DNA of 64,000 bases, taken from positions 14,022,501 to 14,086,500 of the forward strand of contig NC_056758.1 of assembly GCF_018687715.1 (NCBI RefSeq), in the 5' to 3' direction. This DNA comes from Carya illinoinensis. Its lineage: Eukaryota > Streptophyta > Magnoliopsida > Fagales > Juglandaceae. How positions within the stretch are numbered: position 1 is the first letter of the stretch; each line of letters opens with the position of its first letter. Below the pieces are notes generated by a model. It was not told the DNA's origin. It searched no databases and saw only the letters and a program-made list of their open reading frames with translations. Below, one piece after another: positions 1-12,331 of this stretch. The translations under genes and the position numbers were made by a program.

Positions 1-1199
1 AAATACCAAAATTATACTAAATTTGATTTTATCTAGAGGAATCACTAAAATTTTTGTAGTTGCAATTTAAACTAAAATCAACTCAAAGAGAAATATGCAA
101 AGGAAATAAAACTGACGTTCGAAGATCAACTTAATGGAGAAGAAAACTTCTAGGAAATCGATTTCACCTAATTCTTCACTATGCTTTTCTCATCCAGCTA
201 ACTTAATTTAATTCTCTTTTATCTATTAGCAAATCTCTAATTCATCCAAAAGCCTCTTTCGATAGTCAATTGGAATTGACTCTTGGTTATGAATTCACAC
301 AAAAATATGCAAATTCAATAATCAAGGACGCAATAAGACCAAAGATTTAATTACTACATAGGTTCATACAAGTCTTTCGATCTCTATACTTACCTATGCT
401 GAAATATCCAAGATCTACCCTATGATTCCCTCTTTTGATAGCAAATCACAAGATTAATTATCATCTAATCAATGGCCAGTTAATTAGAAGCAATAAACTC
501 AGAATAAATCAGATAAACAAAGAGAGAATTGCATTAAATTAGCATAGACAAACAAGCATAGTTCAGAAATAGGTTACATCGTTGTCCTAGAATAAAGTAA
601 ATTTAGCTCATGCTAGAAATGGAATTCAACATAAACGAATTCACCATAATTGTTCTGAGAAGATTGGAAGAAAATAAACACTGAAAAATCCTCCTTGCAG
701 CCACAACTCGTCTTCAAAAGCTCAAGGGAACGATTCAATGCTTTTCTCCCATCTGTGCTCGTGTATGATTCCAATGTACGTGCAATAATTGGAATTCCCT
801 CTCCAAAACAGATGATTTGAATCCCTCTAGCTATGTTTTTCTGTCCCAAGAAGTGTTCTCCCGTCAAAAGTCGGGGCCCTAGAGTGAAAAATTGCTTTTA
901 TATGGTGCGACGGCGGAAAACCTTAAATTTGTGAAAATATGATGTTCGCTCGAGTGGGGTGTTGAGCGGGCATCGAGCGTTCGACTCTGCCTGATTTCGC
1001 TCGAGCGTCCTATCAAGCGCACGTCGAGCGTTCGACTCTGCCTAATTTCGCTCGAGCGGCCAAAACCCTCCGCTCGAGCGATCTTTGTTTTTCAGCAACC
1101 CGCTCGAGCTCCTTGTCGAGCGGCAGTCGAGCGTTTGAATCTACCTGAATTTGCTCGAGCGAACTTGTAAAATCTGCAATATGAAATTTTTGCAAGTCA
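1..1199 (-). mobile_element. LTR-like terminal fragment, runs off window start
   Basis: This is AT-rich non-coding sequence followed by a CTCGAG-rich block, ending at 1199 in TGCAAGTCA. On the minus strand it would begin TGACTTGC, which fits an LTR 5' end. No internal coding domain is visible, and the other end lies outside the window, so no TSD can be checked. The open frame at 613-867 is probably chance. It could be a solo LTR, part of a larger element or an old non-autonomous repeat; assignment is by texture only. Confidence 0.3.
947..1164. repeat. CTCGAGCG-rich degenerate repeat block
   Basis: Six CTCGAG palindromes occur in about 215 bp, most within GCTCGAGCG. They alternate with GTCGAGCG or ATCGAGCG followed by TTCGACTCTGCCT-like spacers. 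The block reads as two to three degenerate copies of a 50-60 bp unit. It is far more GC- and CpG-rich than its surroundings. Function unknown. Confidence 0.7.
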
Positions 1200-1522
1200 T
1201 CACCTAGAACTACTCACTTGCTTGGGACGATGGGATGGTGAGGCAATAGGTGATCGAGGCATGCAGGCAGCACTTGTCTTCAAAGTTGACTCACCTTTCC
1301 CAAGTGGCTTATCCCCGCCTAAAGGAAGAACTTGGTCTGATCCTCCTTGCCAAGATGTGAAACATTGAAAGGCAGTGAAGGATTGGCAGACAAAGGAATC
1401 CCTCCATTAGAAAGAGAAACACTAACATGCAGGGAAGGGATTGAAACCCAACTGCCACTAAGCTCCATTCTTGGAAGGTCATCACATGATAACCCCCAAT
1501 GATCAAATGGGAATTTGGGAGT
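1200..1522. other. Unassigned stretch
   Basis: Non-repetitive sequence with only short frames in any reading. Minus-strand frames at 1309-1539 continue the general direction of the ORF remnant at 1523-2107 but in a different frame. They show no motif I recognise. Confidence 0.3.
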
Positions 1523-2107
1523 TTAAGTATCTTGGCCAAGCTTTATGGGGCCACCTTGACCAATCTGTGGAAGCACCTGTTCACTGACCTTACGTATCTT
1601 GGCCAAACTCTCTGGGCCTAAGGATGTGTCCTTGACAGTCTCGAAGGGCACCTTGGAAAGGTGGTCTACAGAACCCTCCAGTACAGGTTCCAAACACACA
1701 GAGTACATAACCACATTGATGTCCTCCCCCTCCTCTTCATCTCCTTGGTCAAGGGCTTCAGCCGAACAATATGGTGTAGATAGGGCCCGACCAATCTGCT
1801 CTTGGTTGCCATCTCCAGAGGACTTGACCTCCAAAACTAATGCCAAGTTAGCCTCAACCTACCTCATAATTTCCTCCAAGCGATCACTAGGAGGAGAAAC
1901 TGGGCTAGTTGGCTCATCATCTTTTGGGGGCAATGGAATGTATTGTTGATGATCGGTTGGCCACAATGAGCCACTTTCCCTAGGGAGTGATGTAGACAAC
2001 CCCTGGAAAATAACTCCTAAAAGCACTAGCATTGGGTTGTTCATCTTTATCTTCATCTTCAAATTTGAATAATGTGTCCTTAAAATCATCCACATTGAGT
2101 TATGCAT
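1523..2107 (-). pseudogene. Decayed ORF remnant, acidic and proline-rich, unknown
   Basis: A minus-strand frame of about 195 codons is interrupted by one in-frame stop near 1856-1858. The predicted product has a Pro/Ser/Asp-rich stretch (PLPPKDDEPTSPVSPPSD) and then an acidic patch (DQGDEEEGEDIN). Such linkers are common in retrotransposon gag or LINE ORF1 proteins, but no zinc knuckle, capsid or catalytic motif is present. It lies downstream of, and in the same orientation as, the transposon-type pseudogene at 2880-3647 and could be part of one old element. The alternative is a chance open frame. Confidence 0.25.
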
Positions 2108-2110
2108 CTC

Positions 2111-2879
2111 TAAAATTATGCATAACTATAAATAGTGATTATTCATCTTTGAAGACTTAGTTTTTACTCTTCAAATATTATTTTAATGTTTTTATCTCTT
2201 TATCCAAATTGCACTCTTCTTTCCTACTACTCCCATTGCTCCCTCTACTCTTTTGTTAGTCTATTGAATAAACAACAGCCGTCAACTTCATAATCGAGCC
2301 CACCACATCAGGGCACCATACACATATCAGATGGTTCAGATGGTAGTTAACTCAATGTGGTTCTGGGATGGACGACTTTCCTATCATGGTCCATCTATTT
2401 CTACCCATAGGTCGTCTTGAATTTCCATAGGAAAACGTATCCCTCCCCACAGAAATTTCCCATCATCCTTTTGCTCGTCCTGGATTTCAATTCCATTGGT
2501 TTTCATTTTTGGTAAATCATTTTGTTTTGGGGACGTGAACATAGTGTGGTGGGGTACTTGAACTTCGACTTTGTGCTGCTAAATTTGATGAAGCACTTTT
2601 CATATCTCATATACAATGCCTTGGACTATTGAATTTATTGGACCATCTAGATTTATAGGAAAAAAAATTATAAAATAATTAATATTTTATTATTAGTTAG
2701 TTAAAATATGCATAATCCAATGTGGAAATTTTTTTTCATATGCAAAATCAATCTTCAAAAGATATAATTTTACATATGAAGATGCATAAACCATTGCCAA
2801 TGTTCTAAAAGGATGAAGGCGTCTCCAAAACTCTATTCACTTGAAGACTCATACTCGCCATGCACTGAGTCACCATCTA
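2111..2879. other. Unassigned AT-rich stretch
   Basis: No frame of useful length, no terminal repeats and no similarity to the other elements in the window that I can see by eye. Confidence 0.4.
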
Positions 2880-3647
2880 GGTGGGGCTTTTACAAAAATC
2901 TATTCTATTTAATTGAAGTATAAATTTGTTGAATGTGAGCCTGCTTTCAGATGGAGAGCACCACATCAAACTCATAGTCTTTGGGAATTATCCTCCATAC
3001 CTCTCAGTTGGGAAATTGTTGGCATTGAGCTTCTGCCATGAGATATTCCCAACCAATGCCTAACGTGAAAAGCTTCTTGTGCGAGTCCTTGATGTGAGAG
3101 TAACAAGTGTCTATACATGCCACCCAATACTTGACCTTCGAATGGAACTTGCAAAGGTTTATACAAATTCATTGAACACCATGAGTGTAAAGGAATTCAC
3201 TAGTGGTAAGGTCATGATATTCATCACCGGGGGCTCCAATACTTGACTCCACATGACGTAGTATGACAACAACATCCTCCAGGCAATGGAATGTAGTGAG
3301 GTAGGTGCCATTCCTAAATAATCTAGAATGTATTGAATGGGACAGCAAAAGGGGAAACTTAGCCCTATCAAGAATAAGTCCATGCATATGGCCACCTTTC
3401 TAGCAAACCCCTCCAAATCGATTGCCCCAAGATTGAGCCTAGGCACCTCCAACACAACCTAATTTAGGACTCCTTAGGATTTCGTCACAAAGTCCAGATC
3501 GGTCTAAGAAGTCATTGCAGACCAATGACTGCCTTTAAAGTTTTATGGGTTGTAAGAAATAGTAACTCCAACCATTTGAGGGGAAGCTTGAGAGTGGGAA
3601 GAGCGAGAGCCATGGGAACCAAACCGAGAAACATTGTGTAAAGCCAT
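2880..3647 (-). pseudogene. Decayed plant transposon-type protein, 5' end at the SL1 insertion
   Basis: The minus-strand reading begins with ATG at 3645-3647 (MALHNVSRFGSHG) and runs leftward through several stops and frameshifts. Recognisable stretches are a hydrophobic block with YILDYLGMAPTSLH and AWRMLLSYYVMW around 3280-3400. After a frame change comes DEYHDLTTSEFLY, then KKLFTLGIGWEY near 3040-3080. The order L-G-(I/M/L)-A-P, N/A-W-R, W, D-L-T-x-x-E-F and later F-x-x-G-x-x-W-E resembles the gag-like 'putative plant transposon protein' family of large non-autonomous gypsy elements. That family assignment is from memory of the motif order, not from a search. The locus has a leader and TATA-like box on the far side of SL1 (11103-11233), so it was probably expressed before the insertion. 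Confidence 0.4.
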
Positions 3648-5494
3648 TGTGTAATATCTGCTCCTTCTTTCTTCTTCTTCTTATGAGCTTCGATCTACGT
3701 CTCAAACTTCGGTCTACGTGCTGAGCTTCAATCTATGTTAAGCTTTGTTCTACGTGTTGAGTTTCGATCTATGTGCTAAGCCTTATCTTAAGCACTGTAC
3801 CTCGATGGCGTGTTTTGAAAGTTATCCAGCGGATTTCAAAGTAAGATAGATATTTTAATGCTTACGGATATTTTAAATATTATGAAAATATCTATAGAAG
3901 ATATCTTCAGTATTATTAGATAAGCTTGTTTTTAATGTAGCACAATTATAATATTTTAATGAGATCAAAAAATATTATAATTGTGGATAATTACTTATAT
4001 TAAATATTTTAATTGTTTTAAAATATTAAGAGGTTTAACTTTACGTTGAAAACTCTTATTTAATTTAAATGGTTTTATCCTCTTTGAGTAATTAACGACA
4101 CTTTATCATTTTAAATAATGATGAAGAAATATTATTTTATAAATTTTAGTTTATAAAATAATATTCTATCTTAATGTCTCTCAGTGTTTTATTTTTTAAT
4201 AAAACACTTCCGCATTTTCAAATCAGTGTTTAAACTCATTGTTAGATCGTTTTGAGGATCCCGAAGTGTAGGACTGGGATTAAATACCCAGGCCCCTTTC
4301 TTTTCCTCCTCACTTTTTCTCTTTTTTCTTTTCTTCTTTCTCTCTCTTCTCTCTCTTCCCATGCACGTCCAGCTCGTGTGTTGGCTTCCTCCATCTGTTC
4401 GGTCCAAGCCTCCCAGTCGGTGCCACGCCGTGCCCCACCTCCCACACCGGCATGATCTCCCCCCCCCCCCCACCGGGGAGCACCACTGCACCAATGGTGA
4501 GCTACGCCACCTCTTCTCTCTCTTTCTTCCTCCAAGCAAATGGGTCTTTAAGCCATTTTCTCCTCCTTAAGCCACCATACACGGCCAAAATGGCCACCAA
4601 GCACCACCAATAGATTCACCACTTCTTGGGCTTCCTCCCCATGCCTTTCTTTTCCTCTAACACTCTCTTTATCTCCGATGGGTCTCCATAGCCTTAGTTT
4701 CGGTTGCACCACCGTATGCCGCCGTACATGGCTACCCATGGTGTTTCACCAGTGATTGAGCTGAGATATTGCATATTTTAGCTATTTAAAACCAATGTAT
4801 TTTAAATTCATCATGACATTATTATTGGTTTTAAATGGAAAAATGATTAATAAGGATAAATCAAAGTTGTGATTTTAATTGATTAAAAGCATGAATTTCT
4901 GCTTGAATTCTACCAACTATTGATTACTGTGCATTCTAGTCCATAATTTTTCTTGCTTTCCATTATCATTTGCATTTGTACCATTGTTTTTCTTATTCTT
5001 CATGTTCATAAAGTTTCTTGAGCTATCTTTCCATCTTTTGGGTTCAATCCATGAACCTCAAAAGATAGAAGCACTTCTTGCCATCTTTGAATGGAAGTTG
5101 CTCAAGCTAATTTTTCATTTATGTTATTTTGTTGTTGAGTGTTTTCTTTTTAATCTCCATCTCCATTTTTCATGCATACCAATACCATGGTTCATTATGT
5201 TCATGCCTTGTTCATACTTTGTCTTGAGCTTTCCCACCATTCAAACACTCCCAACTCCATCTAACCTCATACACGGCCACACCAATCACCCCACCGAATA
5301 CTCATGCCCTTCAACTCACGGATCCATTTTTTTTCACACTAAAATAAACCCACCAACTCAACCCAAGTCCAAAAAGGAGGCTGAAACAAAGAAGAGGCAT
5401 GTTGAAAAGAAAAACAAATAAATATGGAAGAGCATGCCGTGCCATGCTTGACTTGGAGGAAGGAGTTTGGCAACACTAACTTGAATTCAACCAT

Positions 5495-5495
5495 C

Positions 5496-5535
<40 letters not shown>
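5495..5535. repeat. (TA)n(TG)n microsatellite in SL2
   Basis: A TA dinucleotide run passes directly into a TG run of about twelve repeats. Such a tract is likely length-variable. Confidence 0.95.
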
Positions 5536-6761
5536 GCTGGACGGTGCAGTAGGTACAAGAGATTCTGTGCTTGAACTTTCAACCAAGGGCATTCATGAAA
5601 TGAAGGTGAGGAACATGTGAGGATTGGAAGAAGAAACCAACTGCTGTCCACCAACTGCTGTCCACCGAAATGAAGGAAGAAGTCATCAAAGGCTGCTGCT
5701 GTCCACTGAAATTATATGAAGAAGAAGGCTGCTGCTCTCCACCAAATTTGACATTGAAAAAGTCATAAAAGGCTGCTTCCTTTCCATTAAATTGGACAAG
5801 AGCCGAAATGAAGGAAGATAGAAAGAGGAACATGTGATGGATTGGAGTTTAGTCGGCTGGATTAATTTCTCTAGCAGGAGTGATAGTCAGTTTGAAGGAT
5901 TTTATTGGTGCTGACTTTATTCTGATGAGTAGAGACATAGAGAGAGTCGGTCAATGCATGATTAGAGAGAGTTGTGTGCTGGAATTAAAAAGGAGTGAGT
6001 CGGTGCATTTCTGGAACTGAATTAGATTGAAGAAGGGAGATGTGTTGTGCTGTGATAGAAGGAGGCAATCGGTGGGTGCTTGTGTTGTATAGGTGCAGAT
6101 TATTTTTCTGGAAGTAATAAGCAGTCGGTGCATGCTTTTTCTAGGGGTTGAAAGGAATTGGCTGGAATTATTCTTAAAGTAGGTGAGTGATGTGTGCTGG
6201 AATTGAAAGAAAACGGATTGAAGAGAAGAGATAGGAGAAGTCGGCTCGTTAATTTGATTTGGAGGCAAAGAAGAACCGTGCAACAAGTTAGGCATGAAGT
6301 TAGGCATGAACAACCGTGTTGGACTTGGTTGTTTGGTTTGAATTAAGAAACCAATTGAATAAAATAAGAGAGGAGGAATGCAAGACACGGCAATTAAGTG
6401 TGAATGCAAGAGGTGACCGAATTAAGGTGTGAATGCAAGATTGAGGTGTGAAACCAATTGAGGTGTGAATGCAATTAAGTGTGAAACCAAATGAATGTGA
6501 GATGCAACTAGCCAAGATGTTCGGCTATAAAAGGGTGCAGTCCGAAGCTTACAAGGGAGAACTAAAACTTAGAAAAAGACAACTCAACACACACAATTTT
6601 CTGCTTATGTTATTTCTTTGTTATGTACTTGAAAGAATTAGCTCTTTCTTGTGTTCGAAATTTTGTTTCTCCTTTTAGTTTCAATACTTTGTTGTTTTAG
6701 CATTTTTATTAAGTGTATTAAGATTTTTTCTAGAATTTTATTTCATTAAGTGTAATACCTT

Positions 6762-6871
6762 AGTTTTAATCAAGTATGCTAGTTTATTTCATGCAACAAA
6801 AAGAAATTGTTTTAGAAGTTTTAATCAAGTATGCTAGTTTATTTTATGCAACAAAAAGAAATTGTTTTAGA
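6762..6871. repeat. 55-bp tandem duplication in SL2
   Basis: The unit beginning AGTTTTAATCAAGTATGCTA occurs twice in direct succession (6762-6816 and 6817-6871) with one visible mismatch. SL4 carries a related pair in reverse complement near 22740-22870. Confidence 0.85.
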
Positions 6872-8334
6872 AGTTCTAATTAATTGTGTTACTTTAATTT
6901 ATTGTAAGAAAGGTTTGGTTTTAAGTTTTTATTTTTGTTTTTGATTTTTCTGAAACATCATACGTGGGGAGTAGAGGAATTGTTCTAAAGTTTTTATTAA
7001 AGGTTTAGAGATTAATTTTCAAGAGTCATATGTGAGAAGTTGTTTCCTTGTTGTTTTGAATTTCAATTGAATAGTGAAAGGAAGTTTTCGTTTAGACTTT
7101 TCGTTCTCTATTTTATTTAACTTCAGTTTAAAATTTATGGAATACTTTTGAGATTTGTTTAGCTTAGAAGTTAGGGTAATTTATTTTCTGTTTACTTATT
7201 TCGTGTTATTTATTTTTCGCACATCTTTAAGTTTTCATTTAATAGTGATTACAATTGTTATGTGTTATTTTGAGAATTTGTGATTTAATTACAAAGATGA
7301 ATTCTAGAATCTTGGTTTTGGGCATTTTCAATTTTCAGTTCATGTTTTGTCAATTACTTTCTAATTTAGTTTAATGCTTAATTTAATTTTATTAATTTCT
7401 GAGTTTAATCTATTAGTCCTTTACATTCCAATCCGACAATCAAAATCAAAAGACATGAATCTAGTCCCACTAGTACCCTTTTCCATCCATTGCACATACC
7501 ATCATTTTATTTTCTCTTTGTGAAGTTTTTCACATTTTTTTCAACAAGTTTAATTTTAAGCAACTTTCCCTGAGGAGACGATCTAGGAATTTATTCCTAA
7601 TTATTACACGACATCCTCCTGCACTTGGGATAGCATTAGTGCTACTCATTTTTGAGTGAGTCAACCAGCACCATCTTGTTCCTCTCATCACCATGATCTT
7701 CTCCAACAAATTTCATGTCCAACGGAGCTATGTATAGCTCTCACTCTCCCTCACTCTCTAAGGCCAAAACTAGCTTCAAGTGGTTGATCCACCGCCGTGA
7801 GCCACCGTATGGCCGCCACCTCGCCATCACAGCTCCACCACATCTTCCTCTACCTTCCCATAGCTTCCCATGAAGTCCTATGGCCTTCATCCAACTCAAG
7901 CAAACTCCTAGCATTTCAAATTCACTGTTCATGGCTTGATGCCGCCGTGCTCCGCCACCTTTGACCACCACGAGGTCACCTTGAGGCTTTCCAAGACCAT
8001 GCCAAGCTATTCTCAAGCCCAAACTGCCACTTTACGTGGTGGACAACCACCATACGCTGTGTTACCACCACGTTTACTCCTCTAATGCTTGATCTTGACG
8101 AGCAGTGAGCGACGCATGGGTTATCCCGTCGATGGTATAACCCTCTATCTTTAGTTATTTATGTTTATAGTAGTTGATTGGTTGGATTATAGATTGTGTA
8201 GTTAGTATTTGTGGAGTTCGATGCGTAGTTGTGAAGTGAAATGTAGTTGTAAAGTGTTGGGCTTGATTGTGTAGTATTGTGGATTGTGCTATGAAGTGGG
8301 CATGAGATAGATGCCGTAGTTGTAATACGGCGTG

Positions 8335-8665
8335 AAGTGTGAAGAGAGTACGTGTGGAGCATACTCTGTGTAGTGCAGCAACGCGTCGTGTGACGTGTGC
8401 TGTAGTGATGTGTGGCGTAGAATGAAGGGAGTGCGCGTGGAGCGTACTCTGTGTTGTATGGTGATGCACCGTGTGGTGTGCATCGTGACAACAATTGATG
8501 TAGCGGAAGGAGTATGGGTCACACGTACTCCATGTTGTGTAATGATGCACCGTGAGGTGTGTATCATAGTGATGTGTATCGTAGTTTGGATGGAAGAGAG
8601 TTCACATGAGTGTACTCTGTACTATGTCGTGATACACTGGATGGCATGTCACGAAGGGTCAGATG
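8335..8665 (+). repeat. CpG-rich degenerate minisatellite inside SL1
   Basis: Three to four degenerate copies of a unit of roughly 90-105 bp follow each other. Recurrent pieces are GTACTCTGTGT, GTGATGCACCGTG and GTGATGTGT. The block is richer in CpG than the flanking LTR. It also explains the Thr/His-rich minus-strand frames in this interval. Confidence 0.6.
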
Positions 8666-11102
8666 GCGTAGCAGAGAAATGTTGAGTGTATGGTGTACTG
8701 TCGGGAAACTGTGTAACAGTGTCCTGAAACAATGGTGATGTGGCTGTAGTCCGAGGTAACAGGTGTTGCCTTGAGGCTGACTTGTGGCTGAAAGTAAGTG
8801 TGAAGTGGTGAAAAGTATCAGAACGTGCAGAGGAAGCATGATGGGTATCGTGACGTGACTCAAGATTAGTCTCGAACTACGTGACATGACAGAGGTGCAT
8901 TTGTGGATGTAATCCTCTCCTATCAGGTGTTGGGATGAACTTGTACAGGGCCAGAAAGTAGGAAGAGTCCTATCAATCGGGTCTGAGCAAGTTGGTATTG
9001 GAGTATAGAGCTTGTTCATACAAGCGGGCGTTCATTGGAATTATAAGTTACTCTTAGGTGATAAAAGGGGATGAGATACAGGTGTCTCTGGCTAGACACA
9101 TGTAGCAGACAGGTTTACCATATGTAATGGGTAATCTATCTTGATCATGGTTACATGGTGTTTTAGCTCCAGAGTTAGCTTGAATTCATGTAGCCTGACT
9201 GGATGGGAATGAAGATTTAGTATGGGCTAGGATACGTGAAGGTAGTAATGGGTAAGTTGTCTAAGGTTAGGATGCATGACTCTGTCGGTCGAAATCATGT
9301 GTCAGATTTTGGAATAGAAGAATGAGACGGAGGTCTTAGTGTCTTAACCCTAAGGTGAATCATGGGGGTTCACTTTAAGGAATAAGACCCCGAAGGTTTT
9401 AGCATAGTAAATGGCACGCAAGAGCCTGAGGATGGATGAAGAGTGTTCCAAGTGAAGCATAGTTCTATTTTTAGAATAGTTACTTATACATTAGATAGAT
9501 AATGACGTAAGGTTATGTATATGCATGTAAGTTGCCATCTGACACCCACATGAATGGACTGCATAGAATGAGTATGGCATGAAGTCCAGGTAAGTATTAC
9601 GTTCATATTCTTTTAGAGTTTTTCTATATACAAACGAAGAAGAACACGAAAGCTTCTCTCAAAAAAGAAAGCGAAACCTTTTCTCCATGAATACACGTTT
9701 TATGAAAGAAAAAGAACGAAACGTAAGTTTTCAAATATAAGTACGTAGCAGCCTTCCTTGGCAGCCCTTTTTACGCACCCAAAGTATGTACATGTATGCA
9801 TATGAATGGATGTTATAAGTAGTACGTATTGTATGTATGTTCACAAAAAGGAAATGAAACAAAGCTTTAAAAGACGTAAGAACTGTTAAGGAATGTAAGG
9901 ACTGAAACTAAAAAGAAAAGAAAGAAAACAATTTTTTTTTTTAAATAACTCTCTCCTAAAAATGACTCTTTCTAAACAACTTGTCTTAAAATAAAAGAAA
10001 GAAAACTATTTTCTCTCTCTTAAAAGAGAGAAAACTTCTTTTAGAAGAACTTTTACAAAAATAAAGGAGAGAAAACCCTTTTTCGTAATTTAAACTTTTA
10101 TGAACTGAAAGAGATGAAGAACCGTAAGAACTGTAAGAAACGTAAGAACTGTAAGGACTAAAATGAAAGAACGGATTGAAAAGGAAAGGAAAGAACTATA
10201 AAGGAATGAACAGACTGAATGTATGATGTATGAAAATACGTAAGGGCCACATGGACTGAAATGAAAATTGTAACAAAGGTATGGACTAAACGGGGCAAAT
10301 TGCAATGCCGGGTAAGTAGTACTAGTGGTGCACCCAGTGCTGCACCCTGACGGAATGGATTCCCAACCCATGGCCACGGGCATAATCAAGTCCAAAAGAC
10401 CGCTAACCCTAGTACACGGGGCGTAATAGTGTGCAATGGCCAATGAAAGTGATAAGAATGAATGGATGCATGTTAAGAACGAATGCATATATGTATGTAC
10501 GAATGGATTGAATGCATCAATGTACGTAAGTAAGAAAAGATGAACAAATGAACGTATGTATGCATGAATGTACGTAAAAAGATAAATGCATGAAAAGACT
10601 CTTTAAGAAATGAAGGCCGGGATGCGTGGAGAGCTGTTTTAAATAAGAAAACATGTTTTAAAAGAAAAACCCCACCCTGCAACGTTTTCAAACGAAAAGA
10701 AAGATGAATGCATGCTATGTAAGATATGTATGTATAGAATGATAACTGCATTACTGAAAAGCTATGTTATTATATTTTGACTGTATGAAGTAATACTTAT
10801 GAGTCATCGACTCATTTTAGTTTTTATGTGTGCCCTCCTAGGCACAAGATGAGCATGACAGGTCAGGACAGGCACAGCCCAAGGGAAAGAGCACGAAGGC
10901 CTAGGCAAATACGAGAAACTTTAATTATGAAAGTTTAATGCTTTCTGCTGTAATCTTTTAATTAAGAAAATAAATTTTATTTATAACATTGAGTCTTTTG
11001 TATCCTGGCATGAATGGAAAATAAATTTAAAGGAATCGTAATTCCCATCGATTTTGATCAAAATCGCTATAAAAAGGACTCACCATAAGGACAGGTGTTA
11101 CA

Positions 11103-11233
11103 CATTGACAGGGAATGAAAATAGGAAGAAAACTTAGGATTTTGGGAAGAGTACGTCAAGAAGGAGTAGCTAGGGTTACGAGAAGAAGATGCAACGAAAA
11201 AAATAAAACAACATGAAAAGAGGATTTTAAATA
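11103..11233 (-). promoter_or_regulatory. TATA-like box, leader and start codon of the split minus-strand locus
   Basis: On the minus strand a TATTTAAA box lies at 11226-11233. It is followed by about 115 bp of pyrimidine-rich leader containing AACCCTAGC, a sequence frequent in plant leaders, and then ATG at 11103-11105. This ATG is inside the CATTG TSD of SL1, so both sides of SL1 carry a copy. The promoter reading is inferred from spacing and composition only. Confidence 0.4.
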
Positions 11234-11690
11234 GGAGCTGTGACAGTTAAACGACCCCAACGAGATCGGGAGAAGTGTCACTGACGCAAATATGGAACAG
11301 GCATATCCCTTGATTGATGTTGCACAAAAGGATGTGGGAAATAACTCACCACACGCCATATGTGGAAATGTGTATTGTCAAAGTAGCCACTCGAAACCAA
11401 AAAAGGTAATTAAAAGCAGCATTAGAAATTCCCACCACACTCATATAATAGGAATTTGCGGGGTAACTGGAGGGCGACCTTGGGAATGGGGGTAAATGTT
11501 TGCAAGTATGTTCAAGATTTTGCATATTTTGTATCTCATCTCCTTGTTACATAAAAGTAAATTCTTTCTCAACTATATTTATTGACTATCTTTATGTTGT
11601 GGTATTGCTATATGCTCTGAGATGTGGTTTGAGACAATTTGATTCCAATTGTTGGGTCTTACCATGTGTCTGATAATCATGAACGAGTTG
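11234..11690. other. Unassigned flank between SL1 and SL3
   Basis: Non-repetitive sequence upstream of the minus-strand TATA-like box. No coding motif is seen. It is continuous with 41119-41796 once SL3 is removed. Confidence 0.4.
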
Positions 11691-12120
11691 AGGTGTGTGA
11701 TGCCCTCAAATTCCGTTTGGGATCGAACAGGCATTTGAAGTGTCGAGACATGCAACACAAGGTTACCTGCCCCCGTTCATGACATATAAGATGCAATGGT
11801 TCTAACATGCATATAACATTATGCAATATTCGCAGCGAATAAATTTTTTCTTTAGCAATACTATGCACCAAATTGAAAATATCCCAAATGCTTAAAACAT
11901 ACTTCATACATAAAGACCATTGAACAACTAAGATCACAACACTAGTCCAAAATGGTCATGATCTAAAAAAGTACTGGAGATGCAACTCCATTGTACAAGT
12001 AGTAATTTACATTAACTACTATATTAATATTGACGTCGCACCGTCGCTCAGTTAACTATGTCTAATTGGTCAGCTCCTGATTCTTCTTCAGGTCCTGTAA
12101 CAAGATCTGCCATTCGGGGG

Positions 12121-12331
12121 TAATGGAAATGATTCTTGTTGAAATGATTCTTGTTGTGATGGCCATTACATAGTACATATTTATATATAATGATGGAGAA
12201 TATTCTGTGTAACAGAATGGGACACGTATACAGGACTGCAAGTATTCTAGACTATTCTAGCTTGTGAGGTATTTGGCCTATTTGTTGTGGAAGCTGGGCT
12301 GGACTCTTCATCAGAGGTTTTATTGCTGATA
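12121..12331 (-). repeat. COP 3' LTR
   Basis: It is 211 bp and matches the 5' LTR apart from a short deletion and scattered substitutions. It is preceded on the minus strand by a GCAGGGTTG purine tract (12332-12340) that can serve as the plus-strand primer. Confidence 0.86.

Larger units (their letters stand above)
4753..7663 (+). mobile_element. SL2: solo LTR of the ATH2/SL4 family, inside SL1
   Basis: Starts TGATTGAGCTGAGATATTGC and ends TTTTTGAGTGAGTCA. Perfect TSDs ACCAG lie at 4748-4752 and 7664-7668, and SL1 sequence is continuous across the site. Length is 2911 bp. The first 80-100 bp match the start of the ATH2 LTRs (25606, 31460) and the reverse complement of SL4's right end. The 3' 250 bp matches SL4's left end in reverse complement (ACTTTCCCTGAGGAGACGAT and so on). 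There is no internal region, hence a solo LTR. The open frames at 4984-5421, 5579-6409 and 6469-6678 lie in non-coding LTR sequence. Confidence 0.88.
3650..11102 (+). mobile_element. SL1: very long solo LTR, Ty3/gypsy type, split by SL2
   Basis: The sequence begins TGTAATATC and ends GGTGTTACA, with perfect 5-bp TSDs CATTG at 3645-3649 and 11103-11107. Without SL2 and its extra TSD copy the LTR is about 4.5 kb. No gag or pol motif is found, and no second LTR, PBS or polypurine tract, so this is a solo LTR left by LTR-LTR recombination. Near the 3' end, a GAGTCATCGACTCATTTTAG segment followed by a CCTCCTAGGCACAAGATGAG-like stretch resembles the 3' part of Del/Tekay-type LTRs as I remember them, which is why plus orientation is chosen. 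The long minus frames at 8155-9019 and 10090-10751 are low-complexity LTR sequence, not genes. A C-run near 4459-4471 and A/G-rich tracts near 9640-10200 also fall here. Confidence 0.8.

Noticed and set aside
4984..5421. Plus-strand 145-codon frame starting MFFLFFMFIKFLEL
   Set aside because: Lies in SL2 LTR sequence; part of the same segment appears without an open frame in SL4, so it is not conserved as coding.
8155..9019. Long overlapping minus-strand frames rich in His, Thr and Ser
   Set aside because: They arise from the GTGATGTGT-type minisatellite of SL1, have no domain, and sit inside a solo LTR with perfect TSDs.
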